A stretch of 45,275 bases of DNA, from positions 1 through 45,275 of the forward strand of contig JAJDET010000367.1 in the NCBI GenBank assembly GCA_029259655.1. The letters run 5' to 3'. The position numbers were made by a program, and so were the translations under genes. Under the pieces are notes generated by a model. That model ran no database searches, had not been told where the DNA came from, and saw only the letters and a list, made by a program, of their open reading frames with translations. Positions 16,953 to 24,891 of the stretch are shown piece after piece. This DNA is from Planctomycetota bacterium (GTDB lineage Bacteria > Planctomycetota > UBA1135 > GCA-002686595). How positions within the stretch are numbered: the first letter of the stretch is position 1; every line of letters starts with the position of its first letter.

Positions 16953-16986
16953 GAGGCGGCTCCGGGACGAGTCCCCGAGCCGCCTC
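16953..16986 (-). terminator. Terminator-like hairpin after the VCBS-repeat gene
   Basis: GAGGCGGCT at 16953-16961 pairs with AGCCGCCTC at 16978-16986, and the inner bases extend the pairing (CGGGAC/GTCCCC, partial). It lies 28 bases beyond the stop of the minus-strand gene and is followed on that strand by CTTTCCC, a weak T-rich stretch. A rho-independent terminator is likely. Confidence 0.65.
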
Positions 16987-17014
16987 TGGCGTTTCCGTTA
17001 CCGGGGTCGCCGGC

Positions 17015-19171
17015 TTACTCGTGGAAGAAGATCTCGAGTCCCTTCGACGAGGACCAGCAGTTGATGGCCTGGTCGGGCGCGAACAACTGGGCGTGAACCG
17101 ACGTCAGGCCGGTGATGGTGTCGGGGACGAAGATGCTCGTGATCCGCTTCCCGGTGGGACCGGTGAGGCGGATGAAGTTGATGATCTTCGTGAATCCGTC
17201 GACGTTGACCCAGCCGAGGCAGGGATCGAGGAAGTTGGCCGGGTCGAAGCAGATCGTCAGGAAGAAGGCCCACTGGAAGGTCACGTCGGCCTCGATGTGC
17301 CAGGTCTTGCCGGGCGTCAGAATCGAGGCGGAGTCGATCGTGATCTCGCTGGCGATGTCGCCGAGCGTGTGGTTGCCGTAGATGCTGTCGACGGTCAGGA
17401 GACCCGGGTCGGCGACGTAGGACTGGAGCGCAGAGACGGTCTGGTTGCCGTACTGGTCCTCGGAGACGAACTCGTAGTCGATGTTGCCCACGAGGTTCGA
17501 GGAGATCTCCGCGCGGAAGACCTGGCCGCCCGACGACCTGGCCGTCTTGACCTCGGCCAGAACGCCGTTGCGGTACACGTTCACGGACGTCGGGTTGTAC
17601 CAGGTGATGTAGTACGGAGCGTTGTCGTAGACGTGCGCTCGGACCGCCCGGTCGGGTGACGTCGTGATGGTGGCGGTGAAGTTGCCGAGCGCCTCGACCG
17701 GAGCGATCTTCGGCGCCGACGTGTCGGCCACGTTGTTGGTGTTCTCCCAGTACACGGGGTCCTGGGTCGTGTCGCGGGCGGCGAAGACGTCGTAGTCCCC
17801 GTCCTCGTCGACGTCGCACCAGTCCAGGTCGAGCGTCGTGTTGGAGCCGATGGCGCTCAGGCCGCTCGTGGTCTGGGTCTCGAGCGTGTAGTTCCCGGCC
17901 CCGTCGTTCGTGTAGAGCCGGTCGTTGCCGGAGAAGTTGCCGACGTAGAGGTCGAGGTCGCCGTCGCCGTCCCAGTCGCCGAAGTCGCCCTCGTTGTCGT
18001 CCGTCGAGGAGCCGGAGAGGATGGCCTCGTTGTTGAACCGGCCGCCGACGTTCTCGGCCACGTAGTCGTTGAGGTTGAAGCCGCTCGCGTCCCAGTTGAG
18101 GCCGTACAGGTCGAGGTCGCAGTCCCCGTCCATGTCGCCCATCTCCTGCTCGTAGTGGCCGGTGCCGGGCGCCCAGCTTCCTGCACCGAAGAGGAGCCCG
18201 TACGCGAAGTTGGTCCGGTCGCGGAAGTCCAGGTCACCCGGGGTTCCGCCGTCTTCTTCGAGGCGGTTGTAGAAGAAGCGCGTCGGCGCGTCCCGGTCCC
18301 CGTGGAGGATGTCGAGGTCGAAGTCGCCGTCGATGTCCCCGAGGTCGATGTCGAGCGTGTTGGTCGCGATGTCGCAGTTGACGCCCGTGATGTTCGTCGT
18401 GTTGGACTGGAACGTCCCCTGACACCAGAGGCCGTCGTCACCCGCCCCGATGGTCGAGCCCGTGAGCTGCGTGCCGCCCGGGTTGAACTCGGTGAAGACA
18501 CCCAGGCCGTCGTTCAGAAACACCCGCGTCGGGACCTGCCCGTTGAACGTCCCCCCGTAGGTCGAGTGGACCAGGTCCATGTCGCCGTCGTTGTCCAGGT
18601 CGCCGAAGTCGCAGTCGCAGGACCAGTCGATGAACCCGCCGGCGATGAGCTGGGAAGGAGCGATCGAGGAGCCGACGCCACCGAGGCCGTTCCAGCGAGT
18701 GGAGGTCTCGTCGGTGTAGAACCCCGTGGTGCCCGCCTGGAGGCCGCCGTTGTTCGCCCACCAGAGGTTGGTCTGGTTGCTGTTGGTGGACGTGTTCGAG
18801 ATGTAGATGTCGAGGTCGAGGTCGTTGTCGAAGTCGACGAACTCGATGTCCCGGCCGTCCTTCACGTTTGCGGGGAACTGGCTCGCGGTCACGTCGGAGA
18901 AGACACCGATCGTGCCGGCCTGAGCGTTGCCCTGGTTGATCCAGAGACGGTCCTGGATGTTCCCGAGGTCGCCGCCCATGGCGAACGCGGCGTCGAAGTC
19001 ACCGTCGAGGTCGACGTCGCCGAAGTCGACGTTCTCGGCGTACTTGTTCCCGGAGAGGTTCGGGATGTCCGCCGTGTTGACGACGAAGATCTGGGCGCTG
19101 GCCGAGTTGCTCACGAGAGCAAGCGCGAGGCCGGCGAGCCCGAGCTGGGTGAGGGATCGGGGGTGGATCAT
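17015..19171 (-). CDS. Secreted FG-GAP/VCBS-repeat protein
   Basis: 718 residues from the ATG at 19171. A Sec signal peptide (MIHPRSLTQLGLAGLALALV, cleavage after Ala-Ser-Ala near residue 26) is followed by at least seven calcium-binding Asp-rich loops of the FG-GAP/VCBS kind: DVDLDGDFD, DFDNDLDLD, DLDNDGDMD, DIDGDFDLD, DMDGDCDLD, DWDGDGDLD and DVDEDGDYD. These probably build a beta-propeller-like exported domain. The last 230 residues are beta-rich without recognised repeats. There is no anchoring helix or LPXTG, so it is secreted or bound by other means. Single-gene unit: terminator downstream, long leader upstream. By family habit it could mediate adhesion or carbohydrate/protein binding; the partner is unknown. 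The frame is open 19 codons upstream, but MIHPRSL gives the proper signal peptide. Confidence 0.85.
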   Translation of the reverse strand: MIHPRSLTQLGLAGLALALVSNSASAQIFVVNTADIPNLSGNKYAENVDFGDVDLDGDFDAAFAMGGDLGNIQDRLWINQGNAQAGTIGVFSDVTASQFPANVKDGRDIEFVDFDNDLDLDIYISNTSTNSNQTNLWWANNGGLQAGTTGFYTDETSTRWNGLGGVGSSIAPSQLIAGGFIDWSCDCDFGDLDNDGDMDLVHSTYGGTFNGQVPTRVFLNDGLGVFTEFNPGGTQLTGSTIGAGDDGLWCQGTFQSNTTNITGVNCDIATNTLDIDLGDIDGDFDLDILHGDRDAPTRFFYNRLEEDGGTPGDLDFRDRTNFAYGLLFGAGSWAPGTGHYEQEMGDMDGDCDLDLYGLNWDASGFNLNDYVAENVGGRFNNEAILSGSSTDDNEGDFGDWDGDGDLDLYVGNFSGNDRLYTNDGAGNYTLETQTTSGLSAIGSNTTLDLDWCDVDEDGDYDVFAARDTTQDPVYWENTNNVADTSAPKIAPVEALGNFTATITTSPDRAVRAHVYDNAPYYITWYNPTSVNVYRNGVLAEVKTARSSGGQVFRAEISSNLVGNIDYEFVSEDQYGNQTVSALQSYVADPGLLTVDSIYGNHTLGDIASEITIDSASILTPGKTWHIEADVTFQWAFFLTICFDPANFLDPCLGWVNVDGFTKIINFIRLTGPTGKRITSIFVPDTITGLTSVHAQLFAPDQAINCWSSSKGLEIFFHE

Positions 19172-19536
19172 GATTCGGGTGAGGGGGTTCGCGGGGGGTG
19201 AGGGTGGATGGGGCGCTCCGCCAACCATGTTGGTGGAGGCTCTCGCATCCGGGGTGGACTGCTAGGACCCCGGAGATTCTGAGGGGGCTGGGGTGAACGG
19301 TCCGTCCACTGGCCGAACCGCTCTGGAGCGAGGTCGGGAAGCGGAGCCGGAGGTGAGAGACCGCTCGATAATAGTATAGGCACCGGTACCCGTGCCCGCC
19401 CCCAGCACCTGGAAAGAGACGCCGCGAACGCCTGGGAGACCCGGTAGCGGGCCTAGGACGCTGTTCCCGCACGATGGGTTCCCGGAAACCTCCCGGAGAA
19501 CCCCAACCGATGGGGAAACCCTCCCCAGGACGGCCC
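19172..19536 (-). promoter_or_regulatory. 365-base leader and promoter region of the VCBS-repeat gene
   Basis: No gene is visible here. On the minus strand TATACT at 19378-19373 is a good -10 (five of six). The spacer just upstream is an imperfect palindrome, GGCACCGGTACCCGTGCC (19379-19396). If this is the promoter, the transcript has an untranslated leader of about 195 bases. The leader contains a 10-bp hairpin at 19216-19238 (CTCCGCCAAC, loop CAT, GTTGGTGGAG; one G-T pair). No -35 consensus is present. The rightmost part holds the terminator-like hairpins listed separately. Confidence 0.4.
19476..19527 (-). terminator. Two consecutive terminator-like hairpins
   Basis: Immediately beyond the stop of the small membrane protein gene (19537), TGGGGA/TCCCCA form a 6-bp stem at 19511-19527. 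GGGTTC..CCGG/CCGG.GAACCC form a 10-bp bulged stem at 19476-19504. Neither is followed by a strong T-run on the minus strand, so the terminator assignment is tentative. Confidence 0.4.
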
Positions 19537-19749
19537 TCAGCGGGCTCCGATCGAGCGCTCGAGGATCCAACCGGCCACGAAGAGGCCCCCGCCGATCAGG
19601 AGCCCCTTGCCCTCGTAGGCCATCGACTCGAGGCCGCGGTCCTCGAAGCCGAGCTGGACGCTCATCACGAGCCCGACCAGCACGAGGATCATCCCGACCC
19701 CCTCCAGGAGCTTGGCCAGGTACCACAGGATCCGGCCGCGGGAGCTCAT
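19537..19749 (-). CDS. Small two-helix membrane protein
   Basis: 70 residues in the same frame as a longer open frame, but with its own ATG at 19749 overlapping the GT9 stop by four bases (ATGA). Two hydrophobic helices are clear: about 15-32 (EGVGMILVLVGLVMSVQL) and about 50-66 (LLIGGGLFVAGWILE), joined by a short charged loop and with a basic N-terminus. I do not recognise the family. Coupling to a heptosyltransferase-like gene suggests a role at the inner membrane in envelope assembly, but nothing in the sequence proves it. Confidence 0.7.
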   Translation of the reverse strand: MSSRGRILWYLAKLLEGVGMILVLVGLVMSVQLGFEDRGLESMAYEGKGLLIGGGLFVAGWILERSIGAR

Positions 19750-20819
19750 CCGGCCCTCCCTTCCTCCGGGAGGCTCCGGAGGACCGCGTCCGCCAGTCGG
19801 TCCACGGTCAAGGTCGAGGTATCGACGTGTGGCTTGTAGGTGCAGTAGTCGGGGGACCGGCTCTCGACCTTCTCGCCGCGTCCGTAGAGCTCGATCTCCG
19901 CTGCAGAGGTCGGAGCGAAGAACGCCACGATCGGCACCCTGCGGGCAATGGCGATGTGCATGGCCAGGCTGTCGCTCGTCACCAGGAGATCCAGGAGATC
20001 GACCAGGGCGGCGAAGTCGAGCATCGCGTTCCCCGTCCCCGCATCGACCAGGTTCGCTCCGGTCCCGACCGCCTCCCGGATCGCGGCGTTGCGCTCCCCT
20101 TCCTCGGGGCCGCCGAGGAGCAGGATTCGCTCGCGCCCCGCGAGCCGCGCGTGGAGCTCGTGCGCGAGAGCCGCCGTCTTCTCGACCGAGAGTCGCTTCG
20201 ACTCCCAGCGGCCTCCGGCCCCGGTGTTGAAGCCGATGACCGGGAACGCGAGCTCGTGGCCGCGAGCGAGCTCCGCGGCGAACGCCACGGAAGCCGCGGG
20301 GAGGGACAGGCTCGGCTCCCCCATCTCGATGCCGAGCATCTCCGCATAGATCTCGGGGTGGCTGCGCCGGTTCGCGATCTTGAGCTCGTCCGCCCGCTCC
20401 TTGCCGTGCACGGACAGGAGGCCCATATCGAACCAGGCCGCCGTGTCCGGCGTGTATCCGAGCGTGCCGTCCTCTTCCTCGTAGGCTCCGGAGAGCACTC
20501 CCGCTTCCACGCCCGCCCGGCCGCCTGCCTGCCGCCACGCGATCCGCGCCAGCTCGCGCTCGTCGTCGAACGAGAGCACGCGGTCGAAAGCGCGCTGGCC
20601 GGCCACGGGGCCGGGAAGGCCAGGGCTTCCCGCCGGAGGCGGGTACCGGAGGACTTCCTCGACCAGGGGCGCTTCGCCGCCCACCAGGTCGACGGCTCCG
20701 GGGGCGGTGAGCCACGTGATGCGGCACCCCGGGTAGCGGGTCCGCAGTCCGGGAACGATGGACGTGGTGCGCAGGACGTCGCCCAGCGCGGCGGTCTTGA
20801 CGATCAGGATCCGGGTCAC
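19746..20819 (-). CDS. Family 9 glycosyltransferase (ADP-heptose:LPS heptosyltransferase type)
   Basis: 357 residues from a GTG at 20819 (MTRILIVKTAALGDVLRTT, the typical GT9 opening with the GD catalytic region); a TTG at 20825 would add two residues. The C-terminal half shows LLLGGPEEGERNAAI and a DSLAMHIAIARRVPIVAFFAPT block, which corresponds to the GT9 donor site (usual D(S/T)xxxHxAxAxxxPxVxLFGPT). GT9 enzymes transfer L-glycero-D-manno-heptose from ADP-heptose to the lipopolysaccharide core, and hldD/hldE in this window would make that donor. A T/C-rich -10-like CTTATA sits about a dozen bases upstream, so the mRNA may have almost no leader. Which core heptose it adds is unknown. Confidence 0.88.
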   Translation of the reverse strand: MTRILIVKTAALGDVLRTTSIVPGLRTRYPGCRITWLTAPGAVDLVGGEAPLVEEVLRYPPPAGSPGLPGPVAGQRAFDRVLSFDDERELARIAWRQAGGRAGVEAGVLSGAYEEEDGTLGYTPDTAAWFDMGLLSVHGKERADELKIANRRSHPEIYAEMLGIEMGEPSLSLPAASVAFAAELARGHELAFPVIGFNTGAGGRWESKRLSVEKTAALAHELHARLAGRERILLLGGPEEGERNAAIREAVGTGANLVDAGTGNAMLDFAALVDLLDLLVTSDSLAMHIAIARRVPIVAFFAPTSAAEIELYGRGEKVESRSPDYCTYKPHVDTSTLTVDRLADAVLRSLPEEGRAG

Positions 20820-20884
20820 GGGCAACGAACCTATAAGGAAGTCCGGCGGGGATCACGCGGGGAAAGGCGTTACCTTCGCCCGCC

Positions 20885-21619
20885 TTGCGCACGCTGGTTG
20901 CAACCCCCACCTACAACGAGGCGGAGAACGTCGTCCCCCTCGTCGAGCGAGTCCTGGTGCAGTCGCCCGAGGTCGAGGCGCTGGTCGTGGACGACGCGAG
21001 CCCGGACGGGACGGGGGACCTGGTCGCGAAGCGGATGGAGGAGGAGCCGCGTCTCCACCTCCTGCGCCGGGAGGGGAAGCTCGGACTCGGCAGCGCCTAC
21101 CTGGCCGCCTTCCGGTACGCGATCGACCACGGCTTCGACCGGGTCGTGACGATGGACTGCGACTTCAGCCACGACCCGCGCTACCTGCCCGACCTGCTGG
21201 CCGGGATGGAAGAGCACGACATGATGATCGGCTCGCGCTACATCCCGGGCGGCGGCATCGCCAACTGGCCGGTCCACCGCCGGGCCCTGTCGGCCTTCGC
21301 GAACGCCTACACCCGCTTCCTCCTGCGGATGCCCGTGCACGACTGCACCTCTGGTTTCCGCTGCTATCGGGTCTCGACCCTGCTCGCGGTCGATCCCTTC
21401 GCCGTGCGTTCCTCCGGCTACTCCTTCCTCTACGAGATGGTGTACCGCGTTCACCGCGCCGGTTTCCGCATCGGCGAGACGCCGATCCTGTTCGAGGATC
21501 GCGTTGCCGGAGCGTCGAAGATCAGTCGCTCCGAGATCTGGCGCGCGGCGTGGCACGTGCTCGGGACCGCGCTCTTCCCGCCGAAGCTGCCCGCACGGGA
21601 AGAGCTCAGCCGCCGCTGA
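20885..21619 (+). CDS. Polyprenol-phosphate mannose synthase (GT2, DPM1 type)
   Basis: 244 residues from a TTG at 20885 (MRTLVATPTYNEAENV). The GT2 signatures are ALVVDDASPDGTGDLVA (nucleotide site) and VVTMDCDFSHDPRYLPDLL (DxD metal site). GGGIANWPVHRRALSAFAN and the CTSGFRCYR block are distinctive of dolichol/polyprenol monophosphomannose synthases. No C-terminal membrane domain is present, so it is the short soluble form that acts at the cytosolic face on polyprenyl phosphate and GDP-mannose. The product could serve the GT-C proteins at 10538-12601 and 35081-38137 (inference). It is divergent from the GT9 gene with only 65 bases between, and its 3' end overlaps the convergent oxidoreductase gene by 14 bases. 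Confidence 0.9.
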   Translation: MRTLVATPTYNEAENVVPLVERVLVQSPEVEALVVDDASPDGTGDLVAKRMEEEPRLHLLRREGKLGLGSAYLAAFRYAIDHGFDRVVTMDCDFSHDPRYLPDLLAGMEEHDMMIGSRYIPGGGIANWPVHRRALSAFANAYTRFLLRMPVHDCTSGFRCYRVSTLLAVDPFAVRSSGYSFLYEMVYRVHRAGFRIGETPILFEDRVAGASKISRSEIWRAAWHVLGTALFPPKLPAREELSRR

Positions 21620-23759
21620 TCGCGACGACGAGCACGAGCTCGTCACCGTCTCGAACCAGCACGTCCGGACCGAGCCTCGCGCCGTCGCGGTGCACGGCAA
21701 CCAGGGGACGACCGTCGCGCAGGAGGGAATCGCATGCGGAGGGCCGGGCCCGTGCGAGCTCGCTCAGGACGTCGCGGACCGCGGCCGGGAGCATGAGCTC
21801 CAGCGCCTCCGCACCGCGCAGTCGAGCTGAGAGCGGCCCGGTTCCGCGGACGCCCACGGTCCCCGGAGACCTCTCCCCTCTCTCACCCGCGGGCCTCCGC
21901 CGCACTCGGGACGGTGGAGAGGAGATCGATCCGAGTCCGAGCTCGAGGAGCGCGGGAGTTCCCAGGAGGGCCAGCGCCTCCGCGGTGGGCAGTCCGTCCG
22001 GGCCCACTCCCCGGGCGCCGCGGTACTCGTCGAGCATCCCCGGCAGGAGCAGGCGGTCGCGCGCCCACGCGGGGAGCTCCTCGGCGCCCCGCCAGCGCGC
22101 GTTGAGTCGCCGTCGCAGGAGCGCGATGGAGGCGCCGGCAGCGAGCAACCGCTCGCCGGGACCACGCCCCTCCCACTCCGCACCGAGGAGGCCGCGCGGT
22201 GCGATCCACTCCGCGAGCCCGTCGAGGTCGCACGCCCCGTCCGCCAGGAGGCCGCCCGCGCTGAAGGCGCAGAACCCCGTGGCGTCGATCGCGGCGACCA
22301 GGTTCTCGTGCCACCAGACGAGCCGGCCCTTGCCGCGCGGATCGTGCGGGTCCTCGATCCCCTCCGGCAGCGGGACACCGGCCAGGAGGTCCCCGATCCG
22401 TTCGCGGTCGAGCCCGTCCGCCGTCGAGAACGCGAAGGACCGCATCGGGTCCGACCCGTTCGCGCTCGTGCACTGTCCGAGCACCGAGGCCAGGTCCGAT
22501 TCCTCGCGAGCCGCCTGTCCCGAGGCGGTGGCGAGCTCGTGCTCGAGGCCGAGCTCGCGTGCGAGCCGGAGCGCACCGCGCGCACCCTCGGCGATCCCGG
22601 CGCGGGGGATCTCGCGCAAGGCGTCCTCGAGTGATGCCAGGTCTCCGTAGCGCGGCCCCCTCGCACCGCGCCCGAGCTCGGCCGCCCGTGCTCGCAGGGC
22701 GAGAACCGCGCCGGCCTCCTTCGCGTCGAGGCCCAAGGTGTCGCAGATGCCGAGCAGGTGCAGGGAGTCGTCGAACCGCTCGAGGCCGAGGTTGGGCCCG
22801 AGCGCCCAGGAGGCCCCGAAGTGCGCGCCCTGGCGCGCCCCGCCCGACCGCTCGAAGACCCAGCCGCACGGCGTGGGACAGCCGCGACATCCGACTCGCT
22901 CGCGTCCGGCTTCGCGGGTCTCGCGCCACAGGGCGTCCGCGGCATCGGCGGTGACCGGCTCGCTGTAGTTCCTGGCGGTGAGGTCGCCCCTTGCCTGGAA
23001 CGCCTGCCAGAGCTCGAAGGTGCCGCCCTCGCCGCGCGCACGCAGTCGCGGGGAGGACGCGAGCAGCTGGACGAGCTCCTGCGCATCCGTGTCGGGGACG
23101 AGGTCATCGGGCGATGCGGTCACGGCCAGGGCAACGAGCCCGTGTTCCGTCAGCGACACGCCGAGGCCGCCGCGCCCGACGTGGCTCGGGTGCTCGTCGC
23201 CCGCGACGAGCGTGGCGAAGGGCACACCCGCTCGCCCTGCGGGCCCCGTCCGCAGAACCGCGCAGGGACCGCAGCGCTCGACGACGGCGCGGCGAACCGC
23301 CTCGGGGTCTGCGTCGGGATCACAGCCGAGCTCCACGAGTCGGGCGCTCCCTTCGGCATCGAGGACGAGCGCCGTCGTCTCGCCGCCCGCGCGGCCGGTG
23401 ACGATCACGGCATCGGCGATGGAGGCCAGCCGCAGGGCGAGGTCTCCTCCCACCTGGCCCTCGGCGAGGCTCCCGGAGAGCGCTCCACGGGAGCCGACGC
23501 TGGCGCGCGCGGCGGTCGGGAGGCCGCGCCGGACGCACTCGCCCGCCGCGAGCACCAGCGGCGCCGTCGCCGTTTCCGACGCCGCCTCGTCGAGCAGGAC
23601 CGCGCACAGCGCGCTGCCCCCCCAGGACGCGATCCGGTCCGACACGGGGTCGGCGGAGACGTAGGGCCCGACCCGCGGAGTCGCACCGCGTGCGAGTGCG
23701 TCGAGATCGACGCGCAGGACGCGGGACCGATAGGGGTCGGTGGGCTCGCGGATAGGCAC
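21606..23759 (-). CDS. Aldehyde:ferredoxin oxidoreductase-like tungsten/molybdenum enzyme with a C-terminal MoaD/ThiS-like domain
   Basis: 717 residues from a GTG at 23759. The first about 610 residues follow the AOR family: a GG-x-x-L loop (WGGSALCAVLL), the GRGGLG block near 195-200, TARNY, and cluster cysteines Cys291, Cys294, Cys298 plus Cys497 (DATGFCAFS). Their spacing matches the 288/291/295/494 of the Pyrococcus enzyme, so one [4Fe-4S] cluster and a bis-pterin metal site are expected. Residues about 635-717 look like a separate beta-grasp domain of the MoaD/ThiS type, ending in ISGG with the C-terminal Gly-Gly that becomes thiocarboxylated. Family reaction: oxidation of aldehydes to acids with ferredoxin. 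No AOR-linked ferredoxin gene is adjacent, though the patatin-ferredoxin fusion lies 1.1 kb away. Confidence 0.83.
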   Translation of the reverse strand: MPIREPTDPYRSRVLRVDLDALARGATPRVGPYVSADPVSDRIASWGGSALCAVLLDEAASETATAPLVLAAGECVRRGLPTAARASVGSRGALSGSLAEGQVGGDLALRLASIADAVIVTGRAGGETTALVLDAEGSARLVELGCDPDADPEAVRRAVVERCGPCAVLRTGPAGRAGVPFATLVAGDEHPSHVGRGGLGVSLTEHGLVALAVTASPDDLVPDTDAQELVQLLASSPRLRARGEGGTFELWQAFQARGDLTARNYSEPVTADAADALWRETREAGRERVGCRGCPTPCGWVFERSGGARQGAHFGASWALGPNLGLERFDDSLHLLGICDTLGLDAKEAGAVLALRARAAELGRGARGPRYGDLASLEDALREIPRAGIAEGARGALRLARELGLEHELATASGQAAREESDLASVLGQCTSANGSDPMRSFAFSTADGLDRERIGDLLAGVPLPEGIEDPHDPRGKGRLVWWHENLVAAIDATGFCAFSAGGLLADGACDLDGLAEWIAPRGLLGAEWEGRGPGERLLAAGASIALLRRRLNARWRGAEELPAWARDRLLLPGMLDEYRGARGVGPDGLPTAEALALLGTPALLELGLGSISSPPSRVRRRPAGERGERSPGTVGVRGTGPLSARLRGAEALELMLPAAVRDVLSELARARPSACDSLLRDGRPLVAVHRDGARLGPDVLVRDGDELVLVVAISGG

Positions 23760-23786
23760 GGCTCTCTGGGTTGTGTGCTCTCTGCC

Positions 23787-23825
23787 CCGGTCCTAGGGTC
23801 TCCGGCCGCCCGGGGTCGGGACCGG
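23787..23825. promoter_or_regulatory. Inverted repeat in the divergent region before the M50 protease gene
   Basis: CCGGTCC at 23787-23793 and GGACCGG at 23819-23825 form 7-bp arms 25 bases apart, between the divergent oxidoreductase and protease genes. It may be a protein-binding site or a chance GC-rich match. No clear -10/-35 pair is seen in the 144-base gap. Confidence 0.25.
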
Positions 23826-23903
23826 AGCCCGCGCGAAAATCGGCGCTCCGGTCGCGGAAGAAGACTGCCCGGATCGTACCGCCCCGAGCCCTCCGGACAG
23901 CCC

Positions 23904-24815
23904 GTGCCCCCGACCCTCAGAGATCCCTTCGCCTTTGGACGCTCCTCCCTGCGCCTGGGGAGCGTGTTCGGGATCGAGGTCCGTGCGCATTTCCTGTGGC
24001 TGATGCTCGCGATGGTCCTCGCCTTCGTGAGCCCACCCTTCCTGGCCTACGTGCTGGTGCTCTTCCTGGCCGTGTTCTTGCACGAGCTGGGACACAGCCT
24101 GGTCGCGCAGCACTACGGGATCCACGTGGTCGAGATCACGTTCTGGCCCCTGGGCGGCATGGCGCGCATGACCGAGATCCCGGAGGACCCCAGGATCGAG
24201 ACGAACATCGCGATTGCGGGTCCGCTCGTGAACTTCGCACTCGCCGCGCTCTCCCTGCTGGCACTGTTCCTCTCCCTGGGAGTCGGATTCGGCGGAGCCG
24301 CGAATGCCGCGCTCAACTTCCTCGGGATCAACATGATGCTCGGGGTCTTCAACCTCATCCCGGCGTTCCCGATGGACGGCGGCCGCGTGTTGCGCGCCTA
24401 CTTCGGCCGTACCCAGGACTGGGTCCGGGCGACGGAGCGCGCCGTCCGCATCGGACGCATCGTCGCGGGCACTCTCGTCGTCCTCTCCTTCTTCCTCCCG
24501 GTGTGGACCTGCATGATCGCCCTGATCGCGGCCTTCGTGTGGTTCGCCGGCGCCCAGGAGCTCCACGCCGTGCGCATGCGTCACGGCCTCTCCCCCTTCG
24601 GCGGTTTCTCCCAACCCGGCGCCGCCCCGCCCCCGCGCCCCACCGCCGCCGAGTTTCGCGAACCCCGCACTCACGGTCCGGAATCGAGCGAAGGAACCGC
24701 GCAACGCCCCCACAACTGGCAAGGCCCCGAGGTCCGCCACTCCGGGGGCTTCAGTGAGGCCGAAGTCGCCGAGCTGGAACGCTTCCGAGGCCGACTCAAG
24801 CCCCCCACCGACTAG
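23904..24815 (+). CDS. Site-2-type membrane metalloprotease (M50 family)
   Basis: 303 residues from a GTG at 23904. HELGH at 60-64 lies in a hydrophobic helix (LVLFLAVFLHELGHSLVAQH). FNLIPAFPMDGGR at 149-161 brings the third zinc ligand Asp158 in the NPxPxDG-like motif. About five to six hydrophobic segments are present, with no PDZ or CBS domain. The last 80 residues are Pro/Gly-rich and hydrophilic (cytosolic tail). This is the short SpoIVFB/archaeal S2P subfamily, which cuts transmembrane segments of regulators or other small membrane proteins; the substrate is unknown. It shares a convergent terminator with the patatin-ferredoxin gene. Confidence 0.9.
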   Translation: MPPTLRDPFAFGRSSLRLGSVFGIEVRAHFLWLMLAMVLAFVSPPFLAYVLVLFLAVFLHELGHSLVAQHYGIHVVEITFWPLGGMARMTEIPEDPRIETNIAIAGPLVNFALAALSLLALFLSLGVGFGGAANAALNFLGINMMLGVFNLIPAFPMDGGRVLRAYFGRTQDWVRATERAVRIGRIVAGTLVVLSFFLPVWTCMIALIAAFVWFAGAQELHAVRMRHGLSPFGGFSQPGAAPPPRPTAAEFREPRTHGPESSEGTAQRPHNWQGPEVRHSGGFSEAEVAELERFRGRLKPPTD

Positions 24816-24864
24816 GAGGCCTTTCTGGTTACCCGTGCCCGTGCCCGAATCAAGTCAACCGGGA

Positions 24865-24884
24865 CGGGAGCGGAACCGCTCCCG
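24865..24884. terminator. Bidirectional terminator between convergent genes
   Basis: A perfect 20-base palindromic hairpin, CGGGAGCGG-AA-CCGCTCCCG, lies in the 76-base gap between the convergent M50 and patatin-ferredoxin genes, eight bases from the latter's stop. There is no strong T-run on either side, but position and strength support termination. A CCCGTGCCCGTGCCCG direct repeat sits just to its left (24835-24850). Confidence 0.6.
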
Positions 24885-24891
24885 CACCCCA

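Noticed and set aside
16686..17010. A gene in the gap between 16819 and 17014
   Set aside because: No frame with start, composition and similarity of a real gene; the gap holds only the terminator hairpin and presumably the promoter of the sulfatase-like gene.
18000..18900. A tandem DNA repeat or CRISPR-like array in the GTCGAGGTC-rich segments of the VCBS gene
   Set aside because: The repeated bases encode Asp-rich calcium loops, are unequal in spacing and sequence, and lie inside a coding frame.
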